Of a stretch of 64,000 bases of DNA, positions 44,230 through 55,639 are shown piece by piece. Below the pieces are notes generated by a model. That model made no database searches. It saw only the letters and a list, made by a program, of their open reading frames with translations, and had not been told where the DNA came from. This stretch comes from Symsagittifera roscoffensis (taxonomy: Eukaryota; Xenacoelomorpha; Acoela; Convolutidae). The translations under genes and the position numbers were made by a program. Numbering within the stretch: position 1 is the first letter of the stretch; each line of letters opens with the position of its first letter. The DNA lies in NCBI RefSeq assembly GCF_963678635.1, contig NC_087063.1:55519504-55583503 (forward strand). Reading direction: 5' to 3'.

Positions 44230-45048
44230 TTGTCGGCGAGGCTTCTATTCTTTCCTACACGATTGTTTTTCCTGAGCTTCTCTTTACTTTGTTACGCGAT
44301 TGTTTTTCCTGAGCTTTTCTGGCGTCAACTGTATGATCGATACAGTGACCTGAAGAGAGGTTTTCATTTCGTTGGGGCTAGTTTGCTGCTGAGAGTGGTT
44401 AGCTGGCAGTCAAACTAACGCAACAAAGAGCTGCAAAGTTGCTCCAGTGCTATCAGTCGGTTGAGCTTCAACGACCGAGTGAGAGATCCGTTGAAGTATC
44501 TGCCGTATCTGCTAGAGAAGGGCTGTTTGAGAAGAAAAGGAAGCCTAGTCATCTGGTACGACGTGATCAACAATTCGGCATCGAGACATCGCAGTAACTG
44601 CAATACTGCCCTTTCTTCTTCTACACTTGTTGATGCTCTCGAGAAATTCAGAGGCAAAATAAACGGCATTGTGTACAACAGGAGGCAGGGATCAAGTGAC
44701 ATCTACGCAGAGCTCCAGTTTTCCGGCATTCTGATCCTCCACGCTTCCAAGCACCTTTCGTCGAAGAGGAACTTGAGAAAACCCGAGTACAAAGAAGAAC
44801 TGACACAGTTGCATCCGCTCACGAGTATAGATATTGGATTTGTGTCGATTATTCTACACTCACAGAAGAATCTGTGGCGATTAGCCAAAAAGTCAAAGTC
44901 CAAGAAACAGAAAGCGGAAAAACGCACGGAACAAAAAGCAGAAACAGCTAGTCGCGCACACAGGAACGTGTTTTTGTTGACAGAGTTAGTGATTTGCCCA
45001 GAGGGGATCGGCTCATCGGAGGTTTCTCTGACTCTTCGTGTTTTATGA
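44230..45048 (+). pseudogene. SGNH-like ORF upstream of Penelope-like RT
   Basis: One frame from 44230 to 45048, interrupted by a single TAA at 44416-44418. It has FHFVGASLLL (SGNH block I-like), LSFNDRVRD, LVIWYDVINNSASRHRSN (block III-like), GIVYNRRQGS, GILIL and a Lys-rich tail (KKSKSKKQKAEKRTEQKAE). The same motif series at similar spacing is in the BEL leader ORF (8767-8131). It ends about 65 bases before the Penelope ORF begins on the same strand, suggesting it is ORF1 of that element. Esterase activity is not implied. Confidence 0.6.
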
Positions 45049-45112
45049 TTGTTTCTAGTCTCCTTGGTTTCTCCAGAGGGGCTCGGCTCCTCGGAGGTTC
45101 CCTGTTGACCAA

Positions 45113-47460
45113 TTGTTTTCCGTGTGTTGCGTCATGTCTCCCAGTTTTCTGATTGTACCGGTTTGGCTTGCGGTGTCTATGCTTAGGAAGAATGAATCCC
45201 GGAAACTCCTTCATAGATACCGCGATAGCTTGAGAAAACGCATTCACAACTGTGAGCGCGTCACCTTCCTGCTGTCATGCATGAGAAACGATCTCAATCC
45301 GAAGTTCAGAATCCCAAAGAACGGATCTTTTGAGAAAACTGTGGTCCACAATTTCCAGAGAAAACTGTTGTGAAAAGAAATCCAGATGGCCCATCAGCAG
45401 TCCCTGAAGGTGGAGGAAGCCCTTGCGGAATCTAGAAAAAAGTTGAAGAATCGCCTTCCTGCTTCGCTTCTCCATCGGTTGTTTTTGACGTCCGCATGCA
45501 CATGAAGTCTTTCACTGAAGAGGTCAAGCAACAACACATCGGAAGTTTGAATAACCTTGCTGAGGAGCAATAGAAACCTCTCAAGGTCATTGGTGAGCTT
45601 GAAGTCTGTGAGTTGGTGCTTTATTTCCTGTCGTTGGACCCAAACTTCCAGTGAAAGATGCTTTCAATGACTTTCACTTTCTCGCTGACGTTGACCGCCG
45701 CCTGCACAGTTTGAAAAACAATGACGTCGACAAGGACAAGCTTAATGAAGTCGACGCCTTGACTCCCAGGTACCGGAAGAAAATGAAGAAACAGAGAGAA
45801 GATCCCGCACTACGAAAATTCAATGGTTTTCTCAGAATAGCAGGCATCAAAGTGGTCCCATTTGACAAAGGTGCTGGTTTTTGTCTCATGACGAATGCGG
45901 ATTACGCGTCCAAGTTTGAAGAGGTTCTCAACTGTCCCCAATTCCCGCATTACAGTAGCCCAACCACGAACAAAGATATTGCCATCAGCGTGGAAGACGA
46001 GTTCAATCGGCGCATCAAGCGTCTGTCAGATGAAGATAAAATCACTTCGTCTGTCTACAGTGCGCTCCGCTCTATAGGAGCACAATCAGCTCGTCTGTAT
46101 GGCTTGGCGAAAAAGCACAAAAACGGCATCCCTCTTAGACTGGTGCTGTCTCTGCCTGGTTGCTGCTATGACAAATTTAACAAGTGGCTACCAACCTGTT
46201 CTCGCATGTAAGTGGAGGAAACATCGAGACCTCGGCAGCTGACATGAATACGCGCCTGACACAAGTACAGCTTGGTGACCCTGAAAAAGTGTTCTCTCTT
46301 GATGTCAAAAGCTTATGGACTAGTGTCCCGATCGATGAGGCGATCGTTATTGCTATCAATGCTCTCTACTTGTCCGATAACCTGCCTGAATTTGATCGCG
46401 AGACTTGCCGTGATTTTTTAGAGCTCGCTTTGGCAAATGCCCATTTCATGTGCGGTGACAAGCGGTGCGTACAGAAAGATGGCGTCGCTATGAGTGCAGC
46501 AAAAGCAGTGATAGTAGCCAACTTGTGGATAAAGCAGTTCGAAGAATTCCTTGCCTCTGAAGATACGGGTACTGAGTGGAGACGCAACTGCGACAAGAAG
46601 GCCACTCGAAGAGGCTACTCGGTTCGCTGCAATTCTCTTCAATTCTGGTTTCACAGGAGATGTTCTGGCATCCCTCTTGAGGAAATTCGCGAAATGGAAT
46701 ACTCAGACTGGAAGGGCCATTCCTACTTGAGCCCACCAACCACCTCTGGTATGCACGCTAAAGTCTTTGGTCGTTATTTGGATGACCTCCTTAGGACAAC
46801 TGCTAGTGACAAATTGACGGCATCTTGCAGAAAGTCGACTCCCTGCATCTCACCTTGGAGTTGACTGTTGAACGTCTCCAAGATGATAATATCCCCTTCC
46901 TTGACATGTTCGTGAGCTGCGCTGATTCTCACATCGAGACATTTTGGTACCAGAAACCCACTGAAATCGGCCTGATGCTTTCTTTAAGAGCCATGGCGCC
47001 GGCGAAATACAAGCGTAACATCATAAAAGAGTGCCTCCCACCGGATCTTCAACGTGACCTTTGGGTGCTGGGCCCAGTTCTATGCGGCAATTGGGAAAGC
47101 TAAAAGCATATGGGAAGCTAACCAATATCCGCCGCAATTTTATGATGATCCTCGGCGACGTAAAATCGACTAGATCAGAGAAGAACAAGAAGAACATGAG
47201 ATCTTGTTTCACTCTACAGTAACGCAGCCCGTACAGTGATACTTTTAAACGTAGGCTGCGAAATGTGGTCCAGGTTCTCGTCATTTTCACCACTCGTAAG
47301 CTGAAAACCAGAAAATCCAGAGTAACCTTTGTAGTCATGTGGTCTATCAAATCGTTTTCCTGATTGTGATGCCAGCTTCGTCGGACAAACCGCTCGACAC
47401 TTGACCACTCGACTGCATGAACACTCTCATATCTCTTCTCTTGTTGGTGAGCATTTCTCA
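45113..47460 (+). pseudogene. Penelope-like element RT with GIY-YIG-like endonuclease
   Basis: Pieces in different frames. 45113-45373: basic N-terminal region (RYRDSLRKRIHNCERVTFLL). 45651-46211: KVVPFDKGAGFCLM and YGLAKKHKNGIPLRLVLSLP, the Penelope RT fingers motifs. 46184-46864: FSLDVKSLWTSVPIDEAI (first Asp), KDGVAMSAAKAVIVANLWI, and FGRYLDDLLR (YLDD catalytic). 46825-47103: thumb part. Near 47336-47460: CDASFVGQTARHLTTRLHEH, the YxGxTxR...R..EH pattern of the Penelope GIY-YIG domain. Several frameshifts; inactive. Confidence 0.82.
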
Positions 47461-47679
47461 CAATGAATGGCAACAGCAGCAACATATCAGCTAAAACTAT
47501 TGACAAATCAAGTAACATCTCGTTTCGATAACTTAGTTTCCTGTTTTCATTCTTCGCTATTTTATTTGTCATGCCTCGTTTGATTTTTATCTATCTTCTT
47601 TTCTGTGTCTTTTCTCAGGTCTGGTTTTTTCGCTAGGTACATGAGGTTTGTACAACCAACTGTTTGATATTTTTAGACT

Positions 47680-47714
47680 GATGATGATCTGTATTGATCA
47701 AACGTGCTTTCAAT
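47680..47714 (+). other. hammerhead-ribozyme-like remnant
   Basis: CTGATGA followed by a small hairpin (TGATC...GATCA) and AAACG, near the 3' end of the Penelope element, where such elements carry hammerhead motifs. The conserved G of GAAAC is not in place, so this copy is probably inactive. Confidence 0.4.
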
Positions 47715-47715
47715 A

Positions 47716-48694
47716 AAATTCACGCAACGAATATTTTTCCTGAATATTTGTGTACACTTCTCATCACTTCACAAACAACAAAACACGAAACTGATTTGAT
47801 GAAAAAAATAGCAAAATTTTTTTCCATCGAATCTAGTTGAAAACTTTTTTGCTTCATGCACAACGTTCGGCTACCCTCGTAGAGCTCATTTTTTATTTGG
47901 CGCAAAGGTGTAGTTTACGAATTTGTCTTTCGAATAAATGCATACCTATGTAAATTTTCAGGCTGTACCATTGAACAAAATTGAAAATAGGGTTATGAAA
48001 ACCCTTTGGCGTAAGCCCGGGGTCGACAAAAAGTTTCAGACTATATTTCGCGACCATGCCTCATTAGAAACTATTGAACCAGAATTACCATAACATCGGT
48101 GGTTTGTTGCATTTTCGGAGCCAGAACGCGGTGATGCCAAATAGATTCCCCCACTTAATACTTCTGGCTACGCCATGTGAAAAACGTAGATTTGCAAGGC
48201 AGTAAATTCGATCAAAAATCAACTTTCAGAGTTTATCATGAGAGTGTTTACAGAGGTCAACCGAAGGCGACAGACAGCGCGGAAGGCCGGTACCTGCCGG
48301 ATTCAAAGTATCACCAGTGGATGACAGATGGTTGATGGCTATAGACTGAGATACTTGCATGAACTGATTTAGCACCATATGACATAAAATAAAGCAAATA
48401 TTGGTTTGATGAAAAAAAAATCCTTTTCTTTCTTCATTACCATAAAAGTCTCCACGCTCCACCCTAGATTGATCAATTCTGTTACCGAAGAAGAAGTTCT
48501 CTGGGTGGCGCTTAGATCTTTTTGCGTCTTCCCATTCAATCCTGTGCGATTTTCCTTTGTGCCAAATGTTTGAAAACTATTTGAAAAAAGCAACAGAACT
48601 ACAATTTACGCTTGTGTTTGTTTGGATTAAAGGTCTAGTCGCACAAAAACGGCCATGACCAGAAAAACGAACGCTTACCTCAGCACAATAGCTT
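47716..48694. other. intronic DNA, no gene recognised
   Basis: Short minus-strand open frames (47905-47720, 48593-48226) show no recognisable domain. Treated as non-coding. Confidence 0.4.
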
Positions 48695-49209
48695 CCCGGG
48701 TTGACCAAAACTTCTAATCATACAATTTCCATATATGAGAAACTTCTTGTCATACAATTCCATACAATTCCATACGTACAGAAAATTGTATGAAATCTCT
48801 ATGATAAACATTTTCCCATATATGGAAATTGTAAAATTAGAAGTTTCCCATACATGAAAATTGTATGACTAAAAGTTTGTCATTTATGAAAATTGTATGA
48901 TTACCACTTTTTTAAAATGAAGTCAGGCAAAAGATTTCTGAAAACTTTATCAATAATGAAAAAAATGCTTATCATACAATTTCCATATATGGGAATTGTA
49001 TGATAAAGGTTTTTTTCAAAAAACAAAAACCTCAATTTTTTCATCACACGACTGTTTTATTAGAATCAAACAGCCGCAGAAATTAGTTTAAACCTTTCTT
49101 CTATCATTTTTCAAAATTGTATGAAAATTGTATGACAAGCATTTTTTCCATACACTTGATGTATGGAATTGTATGATAAGCATTTTCGGTGTATGGAGGT
49201 CAACCCGGG
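48695..49209. repeat. MITE with CCCGGGTTGACC inverted ends
   Basis: Starts CCCGGGTTGACC (48695) and ends with its exact reverse complement GGTCAACCCGGG (49198-49209). The 515-bp interior repeats CATACAATTTCCATATATGG and TGTATGATAA in both orientations at least eight times. No coding capacity. Confidence 0.8.
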
Positions 49210-49641
49210 TTGAATAGAAAACTGGTATCAACCGTACTATCTACTCAACCCTTTTATACGTGATCAACCGTAGAATGTCCCCTTTGGATACGTGAAAAAT
49301 TTGACGTAATTAATTCTGTATAGAAACATGCATTTCGAACAAACACACAAATAAAATTGGTTTTTTAATGGTTACGTGGGATTGCATTTGAAAGCCTGTT
49401 AATTACCTTAATTAATGAATTAATGAAATTTAAATAATCTTTCTCTCATAAAAGTTTTAATTTTGGTATACTCCAAGTCATTCACTTAGAAATCCATAGT
49501 TTTTCCCCTCTAAATCGATTGGATGGAGGTAAAATATTGTAAGGTTGATGTTTATAAAATGATAAATTTTTCATAATCGTTAAGGCGCTCTCGTCAAACA
49601 TCAAGGATGCATAAAAAAATGTTAGTGATTTATGTTTTATT
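49210..49641. other. intronic DNA, no gene
   Basis: AT-rich; no feature recognised. Confidence 0.45.
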
Positions 49642-49649
49642 AACGGCTA

Positions 49650-50016
49650 CCAGGGGCGGATTTGGGGGGAGGGGCAGGGGGCGGACGCTTCTTTTCTCTG
49701 GGATCTGACCTTCTGCCGACACAAATGATCCCCCATTGTTCTTCTTTGAGATATCCAATTTTGGCTGACGACCCTAAATTTTTTCTAAAGGCGCCTTTGG
49801 TGCCAAAATATACTAATTATTAAAACGCGACTTTTTGGTAAAAATTTTCCAAAAAGTACCTAAAAACGCTATTTTTGGCCTGTTTTTTCAAAACCGGCGC
49901 AGAAATTATGGGCCAAAACAGGGTCTTTTAACTGCTTTGGGGGAGCTCGAAAAATCAATTTGGTCGACCTACAAATCCGCCCCCTTCCCCTCATGAAAAT
50001 TCTAGATCCATCCCTG
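49650..50016. repeat. MITE, hAT-like ends
   Basis: About 367 bp. Left end CCAGGGGCGGATTTGGGG, right end the reverse complement of CAGGGATGGATCTAG; inner GGGGCGGA-like stretches also pair. Flanks AACGGCTA (49642-49649) and AACGGTTT (50017-50024) agree in 6 of 8, compatible with an old 8-bp target duplication as in hAT elements. No transposase. Confidence 0.55.
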
Positions 50017-50096
50017 AACGGTTTTTCATTAAAAAGAAGAAAATAAATTCATGTTTGACAGCAGTTTTAGTTGAGTTGAGCATCATAAAATTTTAC

Positions 50097-50235
50097 CTTT
50101 CAGAAATCCTGGCCTCAAATCCTTGTCATAATCTTCTGGAATCAATTTCGGTTTGGCTGCCTCCACATTCGAGCTCAGGTTGCAAATCATTACAGCCAGA
50201 AAAATACACACAAAAAGTATCTTCATTTCGAGCAT
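50097..50235 (-). CDS. Cys-loop ligand-gated ion channel, exon 1 (signal peptide)
   Basis: Two in-frame ATG codons at 50235-50233 and 50226-50224; the second gives MKILFVCIFLAVMICNL, a typical signal peptide ending near SNVEA. Then KPKLIPEDYDKDLRPGFLK matches the N-terminal segment of GlyR/GABA-type receptors (the DYDxxxRPxFxG pattern). It ends with one base (phase 1) at a GTAAAA donor, so the Gly is completed by exon 2. All joins reproduce the family order. Transcript start and any 5' untranslated exon are unknown. Confidence 0.84.
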
Positions 50236-52259
50236 CTTCAGTTCAGGGAAATTTTATGGAAAATAAAGTCTGAAGACTTTTGATGCCTAAAATTCAGTCA
50301 AGTTTGAAAGATTTAATTTTTCCCTAGGGTAGAAAAGGTCCAAAGATAATGAGAGATGTAGAAACAATGACCGAACGGAATTAGGATGGGTTGTGGCAAC
50401 AAACGTTAGACGACACTTGATAATCTAACGGATTGCGGACCACATTCACAACGCTTACGCTCTAAACGGGAAAATAAATTGCCCGGATTTATGGAGTGGC
50501 GCACTTTCGGGTGTGGGTTAAGGATTTTAAATGCCTTGGAGAGGTTAATTAAGGGTAACTTTTACGGGATTTGGAATTCCCAGATTGGATTAAGTTTGAA
50601 CGCAGAAGGTAAGTGAAATGATTACAAGCCTTTTGTACCTCAAAGTTACAAAAAGAGCGATGGTAATGTAATTACAAGTGCAATTCTAAAGTAATCAAAG
50701 ATGAGGCAAAAGCAAATGCTAGCATGTGGTATCCACAGGAGTTTTTTTATGAAGATGAATCGAACTCAAATCAGAAGATGAAATGGGGTTAGCGCTCCAA
50801 AGTAATAATACTGAAAACTGTGGTATTTCGGGCTTGAAATTTCAGAATTTCGAAGTAAAATGATTCAAAGAAGGAAATGATTTCCCGGGTAGAGACAAGA
50901 AAATCTGTGATTGGGTTTTATTTTGCCCTACTTTGAACCTGAAAAAGAAGAAAGGACATTTTTGTCCGCCGGTCTATTTGGAGGGCTGCAACGGTACATT
51001 CTCTGTTGAAGACTTTTATAGCCGCTTGAGACTTTTTTAATAGAATTTATTATCCTAATACAGTGTAAACATAAGCCCAACCTATTCTATAAATAATTTG
51101 CACTCTCAACCTTACTACGACAACCTCGCCACCCAAATACATCCCGCGACCATTTTAGCTGACTGGCTTATTATTTGCTTAAAGACGCCGTTGGCGCTCA
51201 TAGTTAATAAATACCGGGGGGCAGCGGTCCAAACGAGTAGGAGTAGCTGATTTAGGGGGGTTGGGGGCAAACGCAAATACGAAATTAAGACTAAGCGCTT
51301 CAAATGCAGTCGATGAGCATCGTCCACCTACTGGTTTCAGTTTTAGAGACGCACTAGGTTTTCCCGTTCGGATACTTAGATGTAGTTAAAACGGATCTAT
51401 ATTTTTCTAGAAAAATACATTTTGCTGCAGACCTAGCATGTTTCACTGCAGGTTTATAACAAAAAGCTGATTTTCAGACTAATAATATATTGTTTTCTTA
51501 AAAAGAAAACGGTAAAAGAAAAAAAATCTTGAGCAGAAAGACCCAATAAAGACTCTAATGAAGACCACTTCAAGTTTATTTAAATTGTGAAATTAATGAA
51601 CAATTTATGAATATAACAAATTTACTCCTGGGTTCGGAAATGTCTTAAAATAAAATAACACCTTGAAGTCAAACACTTCAGAGTTAACGTCTCTATGTTT
51701 ATATCTGGCGCTGTTATCATTTTTCAAAACAGAAAAGTGCCAGTTTTTCCTGCCATTTTCCTAAAAACTCATCAATATTTATTGACGAAAGAGCTTTCCC
51801 ACAAAACATTTTTGTTGTAGGAGACTCTAAAATTAGAGTTCCTACTTAATAAATTTTTCCACAACAAAATAATAAATTTGAACGACAAAAAAGATCTGGG
51901 AAGGATTTTAAAATAATATTCTGAAGGGGAAAGTACACATGTACGCGAGCTTTTTCTCCTTTCGCGAGCCAGTAGTAACACTCCACAGCCGCGAAGTTGG
52001 AGCTTGGAGATACTGGCCGCCCAAAAAGTCTCGACTTAAAACAAATCACTTTTTTGAATGAAGTTGAAGGATTCGAACCACAAAGAGCTTTACATTCTGT
52101 TGATAATAAGTAATAAAAAAAATTGTAATTAAACATCCGGAATCTTTCCCGGAGGTAAATTAATCAAGGATGACTATGCAATTTAACGAAAGCAATCAAG
52201 GTTTACAGGAGCGGACTACAAATGCGCCACTTTCCTTTTTGAGACAGTAATCACTTTAG
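50236..52259. other. upstream region of receptor gene, no gene recognised
   Basis: Should contain the promoter (minus-strand gene) but no clear TATA or initiator was fixed. 50340-50640 looks less AT-rich than its surroundings. The minus-strand frame 51327-51115 has no known domain and sits in a stretch with runs of G. Confidence 0.4.
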
Positions 52260-52690
52260 GAAAGACCTTTCTCTGATAAAAGTATTATGATACCAGTTTA
52301 AAACAGGTATTTATATCCAAATATACTATTGAGAAACAATCTCTGTAAAACAATCCGAACTAATTAATCATGATCCATGACTAAAACTTACAAAAAATTG
52401 TAAGGCTGAAACTACTTATAGTTTCAGCCAAAGAAAAGTAAACTTTCCTTAGCAAACAGTTTTTCTTCCTAAGTTCTACTTCTTGCTTCTAAGCCTCGCA
52501 ATAATACAAGTGAAAAGGAAAAAATATATTCAGACTAGGAGAAATAGGAGTAAGATTAGGATTGGTATTAGACTAAGAAGTTGCACGAACCAATCCGCCC
52601 GAAAATAAGATAGCATGAGTAAGAGACGGTGTACCCTATCCTAAATTATTCTATGAGAAAGCCACCCCGGACTTAAACTCATCTGGTGCA
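52260..52690. repeat. dispersed repeat, inverted copy of 14390-14790
   Basis: Shares GTATTAGACTAAGAAGTTG, the CTGTAAAACAAT stretch and the GCTGAAACTA block with the reverse complement of the 14.4-14.8 kb region. Family unknown. Confidence 0.6.
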
Positions 52691-53017
52691 ACCAAAAGAG
52701 TCTCGAACAGACCTTTACCGATTTAGACAACGCAAAAAAAAAAAAATATTTTAGAAAAAATCAGATCAAAAACGCCCAACCCAATGATAAATCAAATTAA
52801 TAATACAACTAGCTTATTTCCACGTCTCATCAAGTTTTATCGAATCAATCAAAATTTATGGCTGACACCAGATCACAATCAAAACTACATACTGAGCTTC
52901 TACATCGTGAAACAATGAAACAGCCTACAACTGTTTCTCTACAAAACAGTTTATGCAGTACAAGGGGCCTAGGAAACTAGACGACGAGAAGTTAAACAAA
53001 CGTAAATAAATGGGTCA

Positions 53018-53185
53018 TACGGACAACCAGTATTTACTCAGCCAAACTTTAATTTAAGTCTGTAAGCAAAATTCAAGCTATTTGCTCGCAAATTATTGTC
53101 TAAGTTGGACAACCAGCATTTACTCAGCCAAAAGGTAGTTTAAGTCTGTAAACAAAGTTCACGCAAGTTATTGTCTAAATTTCAT
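53018..53185. repeat. two-copy tandem repeat, about 85 bp
   Basis: GGACAACCAGTATTTACTCAG and GGACAACCAGCATTTACTCAG start two units that both contain TTTAAGTCTGTAA and end TTATTGTCTAA. Confidence 0.7.
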
Positions 53186-55600
53186 TATTTTTTTCTGATC
53201 GTCTAATTTGCTTGTCGTTTAATTTCCTTAAACCCGCAGTTTTTAATTGCAATAACGTGCATTCAGACTCATCTCATGGCTATATATCTCATACGATACG
53301 AAATAAATAATTACTTTTTCAATCGAATACAACTGTATCATCCACCTCAAAACTTTCAAATCTGCAGTAATTTGCTAAAAACTTTGTAACTTTCGATTTT
53401 TTGAACAAATAAATTACAAAAATTAGTTATTCAAAAGTGATTATGATTACTTTTATAAAAAAAATTTATAAAAAGTTCCTTGCTTCTCCGGGACTTTCTT
53501 TTCTAGTATTGATGTTCTTCATCTGGAACATACAAGAAAATATAAGTAACAAACCTTCTTTTAAATTCGAGTTGAAAACTTTTTTTTAAAAAAAACTTAC
53601 TTTTAATTCAAACTTTCTCGAGGATTATCCTTGCTTAATTTCAGCCTAAATTATTTTCTTGATCAGATCATCAAATCTACCCCTAGATCTTGAAATCCTT
53701 AACCTGGTTTAAATGCTAAAAGTTTAAATCATATCTTAATCTTTTATTCATCTAAGTTTTTGATCAACAAGACTTTTTTTGGATCAATGAAACTTTTTAG
53801 TTTCTTCTCCCCAAATTTTCCAGTTAGTGTCGAACGACCTAAAATTTTGTTCACATTCCAATTCCTAAAAACGAACCAGGACTAACAGATATTTTCCAAA
53901 TACTAACTATTCCAAGTAAGATAAACCGTGAAGAACTTCATTTACTCATTCTTCATTTGAGACCTTCATCTTTGTTGACCCAGGTCCAGAACAAAATTCA
54001 ATTTTAGTAAAAGCTAAAAGAGTTTCTAACGATCTACTCATTTTCTAAATAAACTTGATCCTTATAGATTGACTTACTATTTTCCAACCCTTGATCTCAA
54101 TTATTAACTCAACAAATTAAGATTAATGGTTGGTTAGACGGAACTTATGCACATGAGAGCAGTACAAAATCTTTCGAACGTTTTGATATACTATCTTCCC
54201 AACCCGTCTATTCACGACAACCTGCACCGAAGATCACGAAAAACGTAAAAACTATTATTTTGGAAATAAAAACTGACACCCAAACTTTGCATCAATCATT
54301 CTAACATTTAGGTGATGGGGTAACTTAACCAAGATACGACCTCGTAATTACACCACACAATCAAAGAATAAGTAAAATTGGCCAAAAAAATAAACAAAAA
54401 GAATGCAATAATCTTTCCAGAACACGAAACTCTGATCCGGAATCTGACTCGACAACAATACAAAAACTTCAAAATCATAGGGACCTTTTACACGACAAAA
54501 AAAGGCAAACAAAAACTTTTTTCGAAATCAAAAGCAACAAGAGCATCATCCATACAAGGCAGAGGCTGATCAAAAAACTCGTGAATCGTAACCAGTAAGA
54601 TTATACAATTGAAATCAACCAAAATGACATATTAGAAATTACACATTAACTGTAATACCGCACAAAATATTATCGAATGCAATGAAAGTTTTGATGAGAA
54701 AACTATCTTTTCCTTCACCATCAAGCCAAATTGCTACCCTTCAAAAATGCAAGTATAATTTTGTCAAAACCTAATCGTAATTTTGTTTCAAAAAGATACT
54801 AAACCTTGTAAACAAGAATTCCCAGAAGTAAAAACCAGGCGACAATTACTTAATCAATATCTACCAGGCATATGTAAAATAAATTCAAACTATGGCATAT
54901 TCAACCAAATTTTTACCATCAAACAAATCAATTTAACCTTCACATCAAATACAAAAGGTTAATATAGAACTAGATTCTCAAAAGTTTTTCGGAAAGTATC
55001 AAAAGTCTTAGCGAACAAAAAAATCAACACCAAAAGCATACTTGGTTTTCACAAATGATGTTTTATCCTCATTCATAGTTATATTTCAATATTTGATGCA
55101 ATTGAAACATATTTTGTATCCCCAAAAAACATCTCGACACGCAATAATAAAACGAGAACTTAATCTCTTCTCACGCTTTTTAGAATCAACTCAAGAAAAA
55201 CTCACGGATGTCAAAATCTCAAAAATAACCCAATTTGACCTGCAAAGAATCCTAGCATGGTTCAGAATAGATTATTTTCAATATAACCTAGATCTCATTT
55301 TAAAAGCAAGAAAATTTTTTTTAGACAATTAAATAACGACGAAACAGTTCTAGCAGATAAAAACAATTAGGTATGGGACCCTGAATGGCTCCACAGTTCG
55401 TTTTTTTTTTGAACTTACTAAACGATATCTCAAGTGCAGCAATTGCACTCATCTTGATGCATAGAGGCTATTTAAGAGTAACTCCATTAACACTGATTGC
55501 ACACCTTTCAAGTATAACCTAATATTAAACAAAAAAATTATAATAATCAAAACACTCTAAAATCAACATGTATGAAAACACAAGAAAATCTGAAAAGGAA
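53186..55600 (+). other. AT-rich DNA, possible 5' part of gypsy element
   Basis: No LTR could be fixed. Open frames 54378-54569 and 55042-55332 are on the same strand and have a similar A-rich codon style to the element downstream but no recognisable domain. The second (LFSRFLESTQEKLTDVKISK) may be a gag N-terminal remnant. Confidence 0.3.
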
Positions 55601-55639
55601 TAACAAACCAGATATAATAAGATATCTAAACACCATCAC

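Larger units (their letters stand above)
44230..47715 (+). mobile_element. Penelope-like retroelement
   Basis: Covers the SGNH-like ORF, the RT/GIY-YIG region and a short 3' tail with a hammerhead-like CTGATGATGATC motif and an AATAAAATT end near 47715. No terminal repeats were identified, so the ends are approximate. It lies in intron 1 of the receptor gene on the opposite strand. Confidence 0.7.

Noticed and set aside
47021-47572. Minus-strand 183-codon frame
   Set aside because: Antisense of the Penelope GIY-YIG region, where plus-strand motifs are clear.
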